Source of the DNA: an uncultured Bacteroidales bacterium
GTDB taxonomy: Bacteria > Bacteroidota > Bacteroidia > Bacteroidales > P3
Reading direction: 5' to 3'
DNA: 64,000 nt
Assembly: GCA_947168665.1 (NCBI GenBank)
Contig: CAMVMX010000015.1
Coordinates: forward strand, 19,296-83,295
The translations under genes and the position numbers were made by a program. The notes under the pieces are model-generated. The model saw only the letters and a program-made list of their open reading frames with translations. It did no database searches and had not been told where the DNA came from. Shown here piece after piece: positions 35,194 to 44,116 of this stretch (positions are counted from its first letter, which is position 1; each line of letters starts with the position of its first letter).

Positions 35194-35385
35194 ATGAGCA
35201 TCCTATTTATCGGCACGACAGAAATCATCGTCATCGTTCTTGTGGTCCTGCTGCTCTTCGGTGGCAAGAAAATCCCCGAGCTGATGCACGGCATGGGCAA
35301 AGGGGTAAAGAGTTTCAAGGACGGCATGAGCGGCCTTGAAGACTCCGCCAAGCAGTCCGACAAAAAAGACGGCGACCCCCAATAA
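35194..35385 (+). CDS. tatA: Sec-independent translocase protein TatA
   Basis: A 63-residue TatA with the single N-terminal helix ([20 protein letters not shown]), the conserved FGGKK-P hinge, an amphipathic helix and a charged tail. TatA forms the pore when TatC has bound a twin-Arg precursor. It lies between the exported aldo/keto reductase gene and tatC. There is no separate tatB nearby, which fits a two-component TatAC system. Confidence 0.93.
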   Translation: MSILFIGTTEIIVIVLVVLLLFGGKKIPELMHGMGKGVKSFKDGMSGLEDSAKQSDKKDGDPQ

Positions 35386-35454
35386 CTATTCCCCGACCGC
35401 CGGGCGGCCACATTCGCTGTGCGTCCGCCGGGCGGTCCACCGCTCTCTGTAGGC

Positions 35455-36219
35455 ATGGATTTCTGGGGCCATCTTGACGAGTTGCGTGGCTGTCTGCTCA
35501 AAGCCCTTGCGGCGGCGGCGGTGGCCATGGTGGCGGCATTCTGTTGCAAGGAATGGCTTTTTGCCGTCGTTATGGCTCCCAGCCTCGACACCTTCGTCAC
35601 CTATCGCCTTCTGGAACGGCTGACCGGACTCCGCGCCCACTTCCACATCTCGCTTTTCAACCCCGAACTGGCGCAACAGTTCATCGTCCACATGCGCATG
35701 GCCCTCTGGGCCGGGGTTCTTGTTGTCTCCCCCTACATCATCTACCTCCTCTTCCGGTTCGTTTCGCCGGGACTCTACGACCGCGAGCGCCGTCCGGCTG
35801 TCAAAGCCGTGGTGGGCGGTAGTGTGATGTTCCTGGCCGGGGTGCTGCTCAACTACTTCCTCATCTTCCCGCTCACCTTCCGTTTCCTCGGCACCTACCA
35901 GGTCGATCCCTCCGTCCCCAACCAGATTTCCCTCACCTCATATATCGACATGCTGCTCATGCTCAGTTTCCTCATGGGCGTTGTGTTCGAGCTGCCCGTG
36001 GTGGCGTGGCTGCTGGCCAAAGTGGGTCTTCTGCACTCCTCGTTCATGCGCCGCTACCGCCGCCAGGCCGTCGTGGCGGTCCTCATCATTGCCGCTGTTA
36101 TCACCCCCACAGGCGATGCCCTCACCCTCTCGCTCGTGGCACTGCCCATCTATGCACTTTATGAAGCCAGCATCGCCGTTGTGCGCCGCACCGAGCGCCA
36201 TCGGCTTCCCGCAAACTGA
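35455..36219 (+). CDS. tatC: Sec-independent translocase protein TatC
   Basis: A 254-residue membrane protein, the twin-Arg signal receptor. The hallmark MDFWGHLDELRGCLLKAL starts the protein, and six hydrophobic segments follow, with FRFVSPGLYDRERR in the second cytoplasmic region and FELPVVAWLLAKVG near the fifth. The open frame begins at 35419, but the family start MDFWGHLDEL at 35455 is clear. It follows tatA by 69 bp. Confidence 0.93.
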   Translation: MDFWGHLDELRGCLLKALAAAAVAMVAAFCCKEWLFAVVMAPSLDTFVTYRLLERLTGLRAHFHISLFNPELAQQFIVHMRMALWAGVLVVSPYIIYLLFRFVSPGLYDRERRPAVKAVVGGSVMFLAGVLLNYFLIFPLTFRFLGTYQVDPSVPNQISLTSYIDMLLMLSFLMGVVFELPVVAWLLAKVGLLHSSFMRRYRRQAVVAVLIIAAVITPTGDALTLSLVALPIYALYEASIAVVRRTERHRLPAN

Positions 36220-36255
36220 ATACAAACACCATAGTCCATTCATATCCCCACCATC

Positions 36256-38979
36256 ATGAAACGAATCCTCCTCCTCGCCGTCATCGCCCTTTCTGCACTT
36301 GCTCCGCTTCAAGCCCAGCATGCCGCCGCAAAGCTGGCCCAGCGCATATTGGGCAACAAAGCCAAATACTTCGAGTTTTACCATCGTCCCGACACCGCCG
36401 ATGTCTTCGTCCTCTACACTGCGGGAGGCAGGATATGCATCGAGGGCAACAACGACAACACCATGGCCATGGGACTCAACTACTACCTCAAAGAATACCT
36501 CAACGTCCACGTGTCGTGGTATGCCGACCAGCCCGTCGAGCTGCCAACGCGCATGGTTCGGGTACCCCACCAGGTGGTGCGCCGGTGCGATGTGCCGCTG
36601 CGTTTCTTCCTCAATTACTGCACCTATGGCTACACCATGCCTTGGTGGCAGTGGCCCCAGTGGGAGCGCTTCATCGACTGGATGGCCCTCAACGGGGTCA
36701 ACATGCCCCTTGCCCTCACCGGCCAAGAAGCCGTCTGGCAGCAAGTGTGGCGCGAGATGGGGATGACCGACGACGAGATACGCTCCTACTTCAGCGGCCC
36801 CGCACACCTCCCCTGGCACCGCATGGCCAACCTCGACTCTTTTGGTGGCCCGCTGCCTCAGTCGTGGATCGACGGCCAGCGCGACCTGCAACGCAAAATC
36901 CTTGCCCGCGAGCGCGAACTTGGCATGACCCCCGTCCTGCCAGCCTTTGCCGGACACATTCCCCGCCAGATAGCCCAGCGCTTCCCCCAGGCCGACACCA
37001 AGATGCTCAACGGATGGTGCGGTTTCGAACCCACCTGCTTCCTCGACCCCACCGACAGCCTCTTTGCCCGCATCCAGAAGTCCTATCTTTCCAAACAGGC
37101 AGCCCTCTATGGCACCAACCACGTCTACGCCATCGACCCCTTCAACGAGATGGACCCTCCCAGCTGGGACACCGCCTATCTCTCCTCCCTCTCCTCCCAC
37201 ATCTTTAGTTCCCTCACCCAGTCCGACCCCCACGCTTGGTGGTTGCAGATGTCATGGGTCTTCTACTATAAACGCAAGCAATGGACCCCCGAGCGGCTCA
37301 AAGCCTACCTCACCGCCGTTCCCCGGGGGCGGATGGTGCTGCTCGACTATTTCTGCGAGAAGACCGAAGTGTGGCGCCACACCGATGCCTTCTACGGCCA
37401 GCCCTTCATCTGGTGCTACCTCGGCAACTTCGGCGGCAACACCATGCTTGTGGGCGACCTCCACGACCTCCATGCCCGCCTCGACAGTCTCTCCGCGGCC
37501 CACCTCCCCAACATGCTGGGTGTGGGCTCCACCCTCGAGAGTTTCGACCCCAGCCCCCAGATATTCGAATTCCTGCTCGAACATCCCTGGCACCTCAGCC
37601 ATGCCAACACCGCCGTGTCCGATTTCGTGGCCCGCTGGGCCGACCTCCGCTACGGGGGCGAGAGCCGCTCCTGCCGCCAGGCATGGCAGCTCCTGGCCGA
37701 CTCTGTCTATCGCGACGGCTCCTTCTATGGCATGGGTACGCAGATGGTGGCCCGGCCCTCGCTTGCCGGCCACGGCACCTACTACACCAAGCCCTACCAC
37801 TCCTACGACAACGCCACACTCCTCCGCGCCGTGCGGCTGCTGATGGAGAGTCCCTCAGCCCGCAGCACCTACCGCTACGATGTGGCCAACCTCCTGAGCC
37901 AGTGGCTCGGCAACCACTTTATGGAAGTGCGCGACGCCTACACCGATGCCTACCGCCACGGCGATACCGCCCTCATGCACCGCTATGCCCGCATCGCCCT
38001 CGGCATGATAGCCGATGCCGACGAACTCCTCTCCACCATCGACCCCTTCGACTACTACGCCTGGGCCGGCCAGGCACGCAACTGGGGCAATACCCAAAGC
38101 GAAAAAGATTATTACGAGGCCTCGGCCCGCACGCTGCTCACCGTGTGGGGCGGCCCGGTGCTTAACGACTATGCCAACCGCATGTGGGGCGGTCTGCTTC
38201 GCGACTACTACCGCACACGCTGGAGCCTCTTTTTCCAAGCCGTCGACACCTCCCTTGCCGCTGGAGTCCCCTTCGACCAGAAGCGGTTCGACACCTCCCT
38301 CGCCCACTTCGAGCAGCGCTGGGCCCGCACCGGCAGCCCCGCCACCTCGCCGCAGCACCGTCCCGCCACCCTCGACGTGGCATCCCGCATACTCGACCGC
38401 GAAGCCTCTGGCCAATATGCCGTCCCCAACCGCGCCCGGCAGGTGCTGTCCGACTACCTGTGCCGCTTCCCCCAGGCGCAACTGCAGGATGTCTACAAAC
38501 TCTGCTTCCAGGACATCTACGGCCCCGGCCACATCATCAAAGACTCCGCCACCTGCGCCGGCTACATCCTCCGCGAAATGGAGCAGGTCGACACCGCCGA
38601 CACCCGCTACCCCGACTACGAATACGCCGGCATCGAGGGTAACTATGTGCGCGTCAACATCAAAATCCTCAAACAGCACCGCTTCGACCTCGGACGCTTC
38701 GTCCAGCTCCTCATGCTCAGCGCCCGGCAGGACAAGCCCATGCCCCTCTACGACTGGCGCGGCCAGTGGCAGAGGCTGCAGACCCTCCTCGGCACCTTCC
38801 AGCCCCGCCCGCTCAACTTCGAGGCCGACGCCGCTGCCCTGCAGCAGGTCTTTGACCGTGGCGACTACGTTTTCCACCACAGCGCCCGCTTCAACCAAGC
38901 CTATGCACCCCACTACCGCCTCATCCGCCGCGACCTTTTCGAGCGCGAAATCCTCCCGGCGCTTGCCCCAACCCGTTGA
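36256..38979 (+). CDS. Alpha-N-acetylglucosaminidase (GH89) with extra C-terminal domain
   Basis: A 907-residue exported enzyme (signal peptide to about residue 20). Residues ~25-700 match GH89, which removes terminal alpha-GlcNAc from mucin glycans and heparan sulfate. The tim-barrel part has LNYCTYGYTMPWWQWPQWER, GFEPTCFLDPTD, the likely acid IDPFNEMDPP (Glu298) and the second Glu in GSTLESF (Glu428). The last ~190 residues (YKLCFQDIYGPGHIIKDSAT... and HHSARFNQAYAPHYRLI) are not part of GH89; similar sequences exist as separate Bacteroidetes proteins, in my recollection. It lies 36 bp after tatC but with a conventional Sec signal. Confidence 0.9.
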   Translation: MKRILLLAVIALSALAPLQAQHAAAKLAQRILGNKAKYFEFYHRPDTADVFVLYTAGGRICIEGNNDNTMAMGLNYYLKEYLNVHVSWYADQPVELPTRMVRVPHQVVRRCDVPLRFFLNYCTYGYTMPWWQWPQWERFIDWMALNGVNMPLALTGQEAVWQQVWREMGMTDDEIRSYFSGPAHLPWHRMANLDSFGGPLPQSWIDGQRDLQRKILARERELGMTPVLPAFAGHIPRQIAQRFPQADTKMLNGWCGFEPTCFLDPTDSLFARIQKSYLSKQAALYGTNHVYAIDPFNEMDPPSWDTAYLSSLSSHIFSSLTQSDPHAWWLQMSWVFYYKRKQWTPERLKAYLTAVPRGRMVLLDYFCEKTEVWRHTDAFYGQPFIWCYLGNFGGNTMLVGDLHDLHARLDSLSAAHLPNMLGVGSTLESFDPSPQIFEFLLEHPWHLSHANTAVSDFVARWADLRYGGESRSCRQAWQLLADSVYRDGSFYGMGTQMVARPSLAGHGTYYTKPYHSYDNATLLRAVRLLMESPSARSTYRYDVANLLSQWLGNHFMEVRDAYTDAYRHGDTALMHRYARIALGMIADADELLSTIDPFDYYAWAGQARNWGNTQSEKDYYEASARTLLTVWGGPVLNDYANRMWGGLLRDYYRTRWSLFFQAVDTSLAAGVPFDQKRFDTSLAHFEQRWARTGSPATSPQHRPATLDVASRILDREASGQYAVPNRARQVLSDYLCRFPQAQLQDVYKLCFQDIYGPGHIIKDSATCAGYILREMEQVDTADTRYPDYEYAGIEGNYVRVNIKILKQHRFDLGRFVQLLMLSARQDKPMPLYDWRGQWQRLQTLLGTFQPRPLNFEADAAALQQVFDRGDYVFHHSARFNQAYAPHYRLIRRDLFEREILPALAPTR

Positions 38980-39395
38980 CAGCTTCGCTCGCCCTCCGGC
39001 CTTTCCGCGCCACAGGACTGTCATAGCTTCTCCCGGCGGCCGAGGATATGGCAACTGAGTGTTCTATATCTGCTGCAAAACGATTGGGGATAGAGAGAAC
39101 TGGCAGCATCCCGCCCTTGTTGCCGCAGGTCTGTGGCCGGGAGTGGAGGCTGCTTTGTGCGGGAGTCCCGTCCTGTATGCCGGTTTGGCGGCTGCGGTAT
39201 GAACAAGGTGTTGAAAAATAGGCGATACGGCGGTATTGAAATCTTGCCGAAAAAGTGTATCTTTGCATCTGCGTTTAGTGTGGACGGTTGCTTTGTTGGC
39301 TATGGTAAGGTTTTGATATTTAGAATAATATTAACGGATGGCCGGAGGATGGCCGTCTGCAAAAAATAAAGTACAGTTAATTGTAAAGACACGAT
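38980..39395. other. Intergenic region upstream of the alkaline phosphatase gene
   Basis: A 416-bp gap. It has a promoter near its right end and otherwise nothing I can call; the reading frames here look accidental. Confidence 0.5.
39235..39265 (+). promoter_or_regulatory. Promoter of the alkaline phosphatase gene
   Basis: TTG (39235-39237), 20 bases, then TATCTTTG (39258-39265), an exact -7 match, 130 bp upstream of the ATG. Confidence 0.65.
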
Positions 39396-40490
39396 ATGAA
39401 AAAAGTATTGATTCTCATCATCTGCCTGTTGCCGGTCGTGGCCACAGCTCAGCGGCCTAAGCACAGCACGGTTGTCGCGGAGGCACCGCGGAATGTTATC
39501 TTCGTGGTTGGCGACGGCATGGGCACGGCCCAGGTCTATTCATCGATTGTGGCGCAGCGCAGCCATCGCAGTGCCTTTATGCGGTTCCCGTTCAGCGGCT
39601 TTTCCCAAACTTATTCCTACAACCGCTACACCACCGACTCGGGTGCCGGCGGGTCTGCCCTCATGACTGGTCACAAGGTGGAGAACCACCATGTTGCCAA
39701 GGGTCCCGACGGGACGGAGTATAACTCGTTCCTTATTGATGCCAAGCGCTTTTTTGGCAAGGCGGCGGGCTTTGTGGTGACGAGCAGTGTGCTGGACGCC
39801 ACTCCGGCATCGACCTATGCCCATGTGGCGAACCGCAAATCGTTTGACACCATTAGCATGCAGATGGCGCTTTGTCCCTTCGAGGTGATGATTGGGGGCG
39901 ACAAGAATCATTTTCTGCCCGCCAACCGCAAGGATGGGAAGTCGCCGATCGACACGCTGAGGAGACGCGGATATGACATGGTGTATACTATGGACGACAT
40001 GACGCGGAGCCGCAGCCCCCGCATCTGCGGCCTGCTGACGCCCGACAATCCCCCCATGGCCACGGAGCGCGGCCCGATGCTGACCCTTTCGGCCCTCAAG
40101 GCTATTGAGACGTTGAACCGAAACGACAACGGCTTTGTGCTGATGATTGAGGGTTCGCAGATTGACTGGGCTTGCCACAACAATGACAGTCTGTATCTCG
40201 CTGCGGAGATGGCGGATTTTGAACAGATGCTTAATGCGGTGCTCGATTTTGCCGAGCGCGACGGGCAGACCCTTGTGGTGGTCACGGCCGACCACGAGAC
40301 AGGTGGCCTCACCTTGCTCAAAGGCGACATCGAGGCCGGGGTGAGCCGCCCCACTTGGGCCACTGGCGGACATTCCGGAGTGATGGTCCCGGTGTTCTCG
40401 TTCGGGCCTGGAGCCTCACACTTCAGCGGCGTTATGCAGAATACGGATTTTTATAACAAGCTGATGCTGCTGATGTCGGTTGCGAAATGA
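39396..40490 (+). CDS. Alkaline phosphatase (PhoA family)
   Basis: A 364-residue exported phosphomonoesterase (signal peptide LILIICLLPVVATA). The metal and nucleophile motifs are present: IFVVGDGMGTAQVY, then YTTDSGAGGSALMTGHK with nucleophile Ser82, MIEGSQIDWACHNND, VVVTADHETGG and the closing GGHSGVMVPVF with its His. It releases phosphate from organic esters in the periplasm. At 364 residues it is shorter than E. coli PhoA (about 450) but typical for Bacteroidetes. It has its own promoter, and 74 bp separate it from the atoE-like gene. Confidence 0.9.
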   Translation: MKKVLILIICLLPVVATAQRPKHSTVVAEAPRNVIFVVGDGMGTAQVYSSIVAQRSHRSAFMRFPFSGFSQTYSYNRYTTDSGAGGSALMTGHKVENHHVAKGPDGTEYNSFLIDAKRFFGKAAGFVVTSSVLDATPASTYAHVANRKSFDTISMQMALCPFEVMIGGDKNHFLPANRKDGKSPIDTLRRRGYDMVYTMDDMTRSRSPRICGLLTPDNPPMATERGPMLTLSALKAIETLNRNDNGFVLMIEGSQIDWACHNNDSLYLAAEMADFEQMLNAVLDFAERDGQTLVVVTADHETGGLTLLKGDIEAGVSRPTWATGGHSGVMVPVFSFGPGASHFSGVMQNTDFYNKLMLLMSVAK

Positions 40491-40564
40491 ACATTGGTCG
40501 GGGTTAGGCGGATGCCTCGGAAAGGACGAGGTGTCGGCGGCCCTGTTATTCTATACGTTGCCTT

Positions 40565-41908
40565 ATGATAAAATTCTGTGTACGCATGGTGCAGCGGTGG
40601 CTGCCCGAACCATTTATCTTTGCTATTATCCTGACCCTTGTGGCGGCCATTCTGGCCATGCCCATCTGCCGTCAGACACCGCTCGAGGTGATAGACCACT
40701 GGGGTGGAGGTGTGTGGAACCTACTGGCCTTTGCCATGCAGATGGCGCTGGTGCTGGTGTGCGGCTCGACACTGGCCGCGGCCCCTGTGGTCAAACGGGG
40801 CATTAGCCTGCTGGCCGGGATACCCAAGACCCCCGTGGCAGCCATCGCGCTGGTGACGGGCGTTTCGGCATTGGCCTGCTGGCTCAACTGGGGCTTTGGC
40901 CTCATTGTGGGGGTCATCTTTGCCAAAGAGATAGCCCGCAAGATGCCCACGATTGATTATCGGCTGCTCATCGCCTCGGCCTATAGTGGCTTTGTAGTGT
41001 GGCATGCCGGTCTTTCGGGTTCCATCCCCTTGACTATGGCCACGCCCGGTGAGGCCCTCACCAAGGCCACCAATGGGGTGCTGACGGCTCCCGTGCCTAT
41101 TTCGCAGACCATTCTCGACCCTCACAATCTGGTCATGGTGTTGGTGGTGATGATGGCCATCGTGGTGACCAACTCGCTGATGTATCCCAAGAAAGACGTG
41201 GTGACGGTTGATCCCGCACTCCTCGACGAGGAGACCCCGGCTCCGAAGCCTCCGCAAGGCTCCCTCACTCCCGCCCAGCGGATGGAGCATTCGCGTCTGC
41301 TGTCGTGGATTGTGTCGGGCATCGGGTTGGTGTATCTGGTGTACCATTTGGGGTGGGGCGGTGGCTCGTTTGACCTCGGAAGTGTGATTATGCTTTTCCT
41401 CTTTCTGGGCTTGCTGCTGCATGGCACCCCGCTGGCTTATGTGCGTGCGTTTACCCAGGCCTCGAAGGGTGCGTCGGGCATCATACTCCAGTTCCCTTTC
41501 TATGCGGGCATTATGGGCATCATCACCGGTGTCGGGGCCAGCGGCATCTCGTTTGGCACTGTGCTGGCAGATGCGTGCATCTCTATCTCCAACGCCACAA
41601 CCTATCCGTTGCTCACCTTCCTTTGCGCCGCAGTGCTGAATATGTTTGTGCCTTCGGGCGGTGGCCATTGGGCCATTCAGGCTCCCATCATGTTTGCCGC
41701 CGGTGCCGACCTGGGTGTGGACCCGGGGCTTACGGGCACGGCTATAGCCTGGGGCGACGCATGGACCAACCTGATACAGCCTTTCTGGGCCATCCCCGCA
41801 CTGGCCATAGCCAAGCTCGACGCCAAGGATATAATGGGTTTCTGCTTGGTGGACCTTGTGGTGACCGGGATTGTTATCTGCGGCGGGTTGCTGATATGGG
41901 CGATGTAG
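40565..41908 (+). CDS. Short-chain fatty acid transporter (AtoE family)
   Basis: A 447-residue inner-membrane protein with 10-12 hydrophobic segments. It matches the AtoE short-chain fatty acid carriers: MVQRWLPEPFIFAIILTLV at the start, DHWGGGVWNLLAFAMQMAL, CWLNWGFGLIVGVIFAKEIA, and the C-terminal PSGGGHWAIQAPIMFAAG. It would move acetate-, propionate- or butyrate-type acids, either excreting fermentation products or recapturing them. It ends 12 bp before the HD-hydrolase gene. Confidence 0.9.
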   Translation: MIKFCVRMVQRWLPEPFIFAIILTLVAAILAMPICRQTPLEVIDHWGGGVWNLLAFAMQMALVLVCGSTLAAAPVVKRGISLLAGIPKTPVAAIALVTGVSALACWLNWGFGLIVGVIFAKEIARKMPTIDYRLLIASAYSGFVVWHAGLSGSIPLTMATPGEALTKATNGVLTAPVPISQTILDPHNLVMVLVVMMAIVVTNSLMYPKKDVVTVDPALLDEETPAPKPPQGSLTPAQRMEHSRLLSWIVSGIGLVYLVYHLGWGGGSFDLGSVIMLFLFLGLLLHGTPLAYVRAFTQASKGASGIILQFPFYAGIMGIITGVGASGISFGTVLADACISISNATTYPLLTFLCAAVLNMFVPSGGGHWAIQAPIMFAAGADLGVDPGLTGTAIAWGDAWTNLIQPFWAIPALAIAKLDAKDIMGFCLVDLVVTGIVICGGLLIWAM

Positions 41909-41920
41909 CCGCTGTTGAGA

Positions 41921-42358
41921 ATGGAAGAATTGACGCTGCTGTTGCAAAAGGCCCGCGCCATTGCCGAGGAGGCTCATCGGGGGCAGGTGGACAAAGGGGG
42001 GAGCCCGTATGTCCAGCACCCGGTGCGTGTGGCTGAGGCTTGTTGCACGCCGGAGGCCAAGGTGGCGGCACTGCTGCACGACACCATCGAGGACGGAGGC
42101 GTGACGGCTGGCTATCTGCGCGAACAGGGTTTCCCCGATAGTATTGTCGAGGCTGTGGTAGCCCTCACCCGGCAGGAAGGGGAGGATTATGAAGACTACG
42201 TGCGGCGGGTGGCAGCCAACCCCATAGGCCGCGAAGTGAAACTGGCCGACCTGTCGGACAATATGGACATCAGCCGCATCCCGCACCCCACAAACAGGGA
42301 CTGGAGCCGGCTTGAAAAGTACCGCCGGGCGTGGCGGCTCCTGTGTCGGCAAAAATAA
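41921..42358 (+). CDS. HD-domain phosphohydrolase (RelA/SpoT-HD-like)
   Basis: A 145-residue protein made of one HD domain. AHRGQVDKGGSPYVQHPVRV is the SpoT-like opening; the HD pair is in ALLHDTIEDGGV, and VKLADLSDNM supplies the last metal ligand. These small proteins hydrolyse (p)ppGpp-like or other nucleotides; the exact substrate is unknown. An upstream TTG at 41915 is in frame, but ATG 41921 is preferred. It overlaps no gene and is close behind the fatty acid transporter. Confidence 0.85.
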   Translation: MEELTLLLQKARAIAEEAHRGQVDKGGSPYVQHPVRVAEACCTPEAKVAALLHDTIEDGGVTAGYLREQGFPDSIVEAVVALTRQEGEDYEDYVRRVAANPIGREVKLADLSDNMDISRIPHPTNRDWSRLEKYRRAWRLLCRQK

Positions 42359-42393
42359 AAGCAGACTTTTTATAGTAAGTGAAAAAAAAGTTG

Positions 42394-42401
42394 TATCTTT
42401 G
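42394..42401 (+). promoter_or_regulatory. Promoter element of the apt-like gene
   Basis: TATCTTTG, an exact -7 match, 40 bp before the ATG. The -33 region is a run of T without a clear TTTG. Confidence 0.6.
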
Positions 42402-42441
42402 CAAAATCGAAATTTAAATTATTTCATATATCGCGCATACA

Positions 42442-43017
42442 ATGAATTATCTTGACATAATCAATCACTACCCCGACTTCCCGAAGGAGGGCGTTGACTT
42501 TATTGACATCCTGCCCTTCCTGCACAACAAGGAAGCCTTCAACCAGCTGATAGCCGACATCGACGCACACACCCACTGCCCCAACGTGGCGACAGTCGAA
42601 GCCCGCGGATTCCTCTTTGCGGCACCCCTGCTCAGCTGCTCCCGGAGGGTGAGCACCATCATCCCCATCCGCAAAAAGGGCAAACTCCCCTACAGCGAAG
42701 GCGACCTCCACGACGTGGCGATTGAAAAAGAATATGGCAGCGACCACGTCTACTACAGGCTCAGCGACATCGCCGCCGGCACCCCAGAGGGCGACACCTT
42801 CAACATCACCTTCTTTGACGACGTGCTGGCCACCGGAGGCACCGCCATGGGAATAGCCCAAAGCCTGAACCGCGAAGTGATACATATCGACGGGAAGGAC
42901 TACAAAGTCAAAGTGAAGGAATTCCTCTTCATGGTGGAATTCCCAGACCTCTACGACCACCAAGCCCTCAACGCCATAGCGCCTGTCCACTCCTTCGTCC
43001 AGATTGAAGGAGACTAA
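42442..43017 (+). CDS. Phosphoribosyltransferase, adenine phosphoribosyltransferase-like
   Basis: A 191-residue cytoplasmic protein of the type I phosphoribosyltransferase fold. IINHYPDFPKEGVDFIDILP resembles the APRT opening, VATVEARGFLFAAPLL the substrate loop, IIPIRKKGKLPY the flexible loop, and FFDDVLATGGTA is the PRPP-binding motif. It most likely salvages adenine to AMP. A family neighbour acting on another base cannot be ruled out, because the region between the loops differs from typical APRT. It has a promoter of its own. Confidence 0.78.
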   Translation: MNYLDIINHYPDFPKEGVDFIDILPFLHNKEAFNQLIADIDAHTHCPNVATVEARGFLFAAPLLSCSRRVSTIIPIRKKGKLPYSEGDLHDVAIEKEYGSDHVYYRLSDIAAGTPEGDTFNITFFDDVLATGGTAMGIAQSLNREVIHIDGKDYKVKVKEFLFMVEFPDLYDHQALNAIAPVHSFVQIEGD

Positions 43018-43131
43018 TGCTTGAAAGTTTGAGCGTGGGAAAGATTGAAAGAGACCGTCACCTGGCCGCGCACCCACACATCAGCACATACACCAAACAG
43101 ATTATCAATCAAGAAAAAACATACAGACACA

Positions 43132-43536
43132 ATGAAGAGACTATTATTAATCCTTTCGGCGGCATTATGCCTGGCCCTCACCTCGTGCTACAAAGAGTCG
43201 CATTACACAGTCCAATATCTCGACCGTGACACGGAAGTGGCCAATGTCACCCTGTTCGAGTATGACTATAGCTTCGACCTTGTCAAGACACAGGAACTGA
43301 AATTTGTCGACCCCGACAAAATATATGAAATCACCTCCTCAGACCTCGCCCACTACGTGGTGGTAGGAGTTGAGGGCATAGTTGGCGGGCATATCATCGA
43401 GTGGTATTCAGCCCACTACTACCAACTCGACTCCAGCAATCCCATCCACCTCGACATCAGCTTTGTCGACATGGACGCATCCGACCAGAACCCCGTCGAC
43501 CCCAACCACCGGGTGCATCAATACCTCCACAAATAG
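43132..43536 (+). CDS. Small lipoprotein of unknown function
   Basis: A 134-residue lipoprotein: signal MKRLLLILSAALCLALTSC with Cys19, then a beta-rich domain rich in Tyr and Asp (YTVQYLDRDTEVANVTLFEY). Such short beta-sandwich lipoproteins are common on the Bacteroidales surface. The open frame begins at 43045, but the signal peptide starts at 43132. The family is not recognised. Confidence 0.68.
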   Translation: MKRLLLILSAALCLALTSCYKESHYTVQYLDRDTEVANVTLFEYDYSFDLVKTQELKFVDPDKIYEITSSDLAHYVVVGVEGIVGGHIIEWYSAHYYQLDSSNPIHLDISFVDMDASDQNPVDPNHRVHQYLHK

Positions 43537-43539
43537 AAT

Positions 43540-43570
43540 GTGTTAATGCGTTAATGTGTTAATGCGTTAG
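43540..43570. repeat. Short tandem repeat GTGTTAATGCGTTAAT
   Basis: Two near-perfect 16-bp units directly after the lipoprotein stop codon. Similar AT-rich micro-repeats (ATTAACAAATTAACGAATTA) are found at 55494-55520. Confidence 0.6.
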
Positions 43571-43607
43571 TCTTTTGACTGCGCCAGACACTTCCGCATT
43601 CCCGCAT

Positions 43608-44102
43608 TCACACAATAATCTCCCTTATCAGGAGGACGGCAAGGATGAGGGAGTAGGCAAATTTGAGGCCGGTGCCAGTGAGGAAGCCTACAAAGGCACC
43701 CCAAGCGGCGCGCAGGGCATCGCGCGAAGCCTTGCCGCTAATCAACTCGCCCACCAAGGCCCCGATAAAGGGCCACAGGATAACACCCACCAGTCCCTGC
43801 GGGCCGAATGGCAGCCCTACGATGGATATTACCAGCCCGATGTTGCATCCCCAGATGCCTGCCTTGCTGCCCCTGAATTTCTTGGTGCTGAGCGACGGGA
43901 CCACGTAGTCCAGCACGGTGATGACAGCCGCAATCGCTCCCGTGACAAAAAGAAACAGCGTAGAATAGTCGGCTGCGGCTGTGAAACTGAGCACCAATGC
44001 GGCAGCCCAGCTGAGCGGCGGTCCTGGCAGTCCGGGTATGATGGACCCTGCCAGGCCTACCAATGCGAAGATGATGGCTAAGATGATGAGAAATGTTTCC
44101 AT
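43608..44102 (-). CDS. DUF456 family membrane protein
   Basis: A 164-residue membrane protein with four or five hydrophobic helices and Gly-rich loops: IIPGLPGPPLSWAAALVLSF and GLPFGPQGLVGVILWPFIGA are the DUF456 signature segments. Its function is unknown. It is convergent with the lipoprotein gene upstream on the plus strand and lies 14 bp downstream of the GNAT-HD gene on the same strand. Confidence 0.85.
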   Translation of the reverse strand: METFLIILAIIFALVGLAGSIIPGLPGPPLSWAAALVLSFTAAADYSTLFLFVTGAIAAVITVLDYVVPSLSTKKFRGSKAGIWGCNIGLVISIVGLPFGPQGLVGVILWPFIGALVGELISGKASRDALRAAWGAFVGFLTGTGLKFAYSLILAVLLIREIIV

Positions 44103-44116
44103 TTGTTTTGTCTGAT

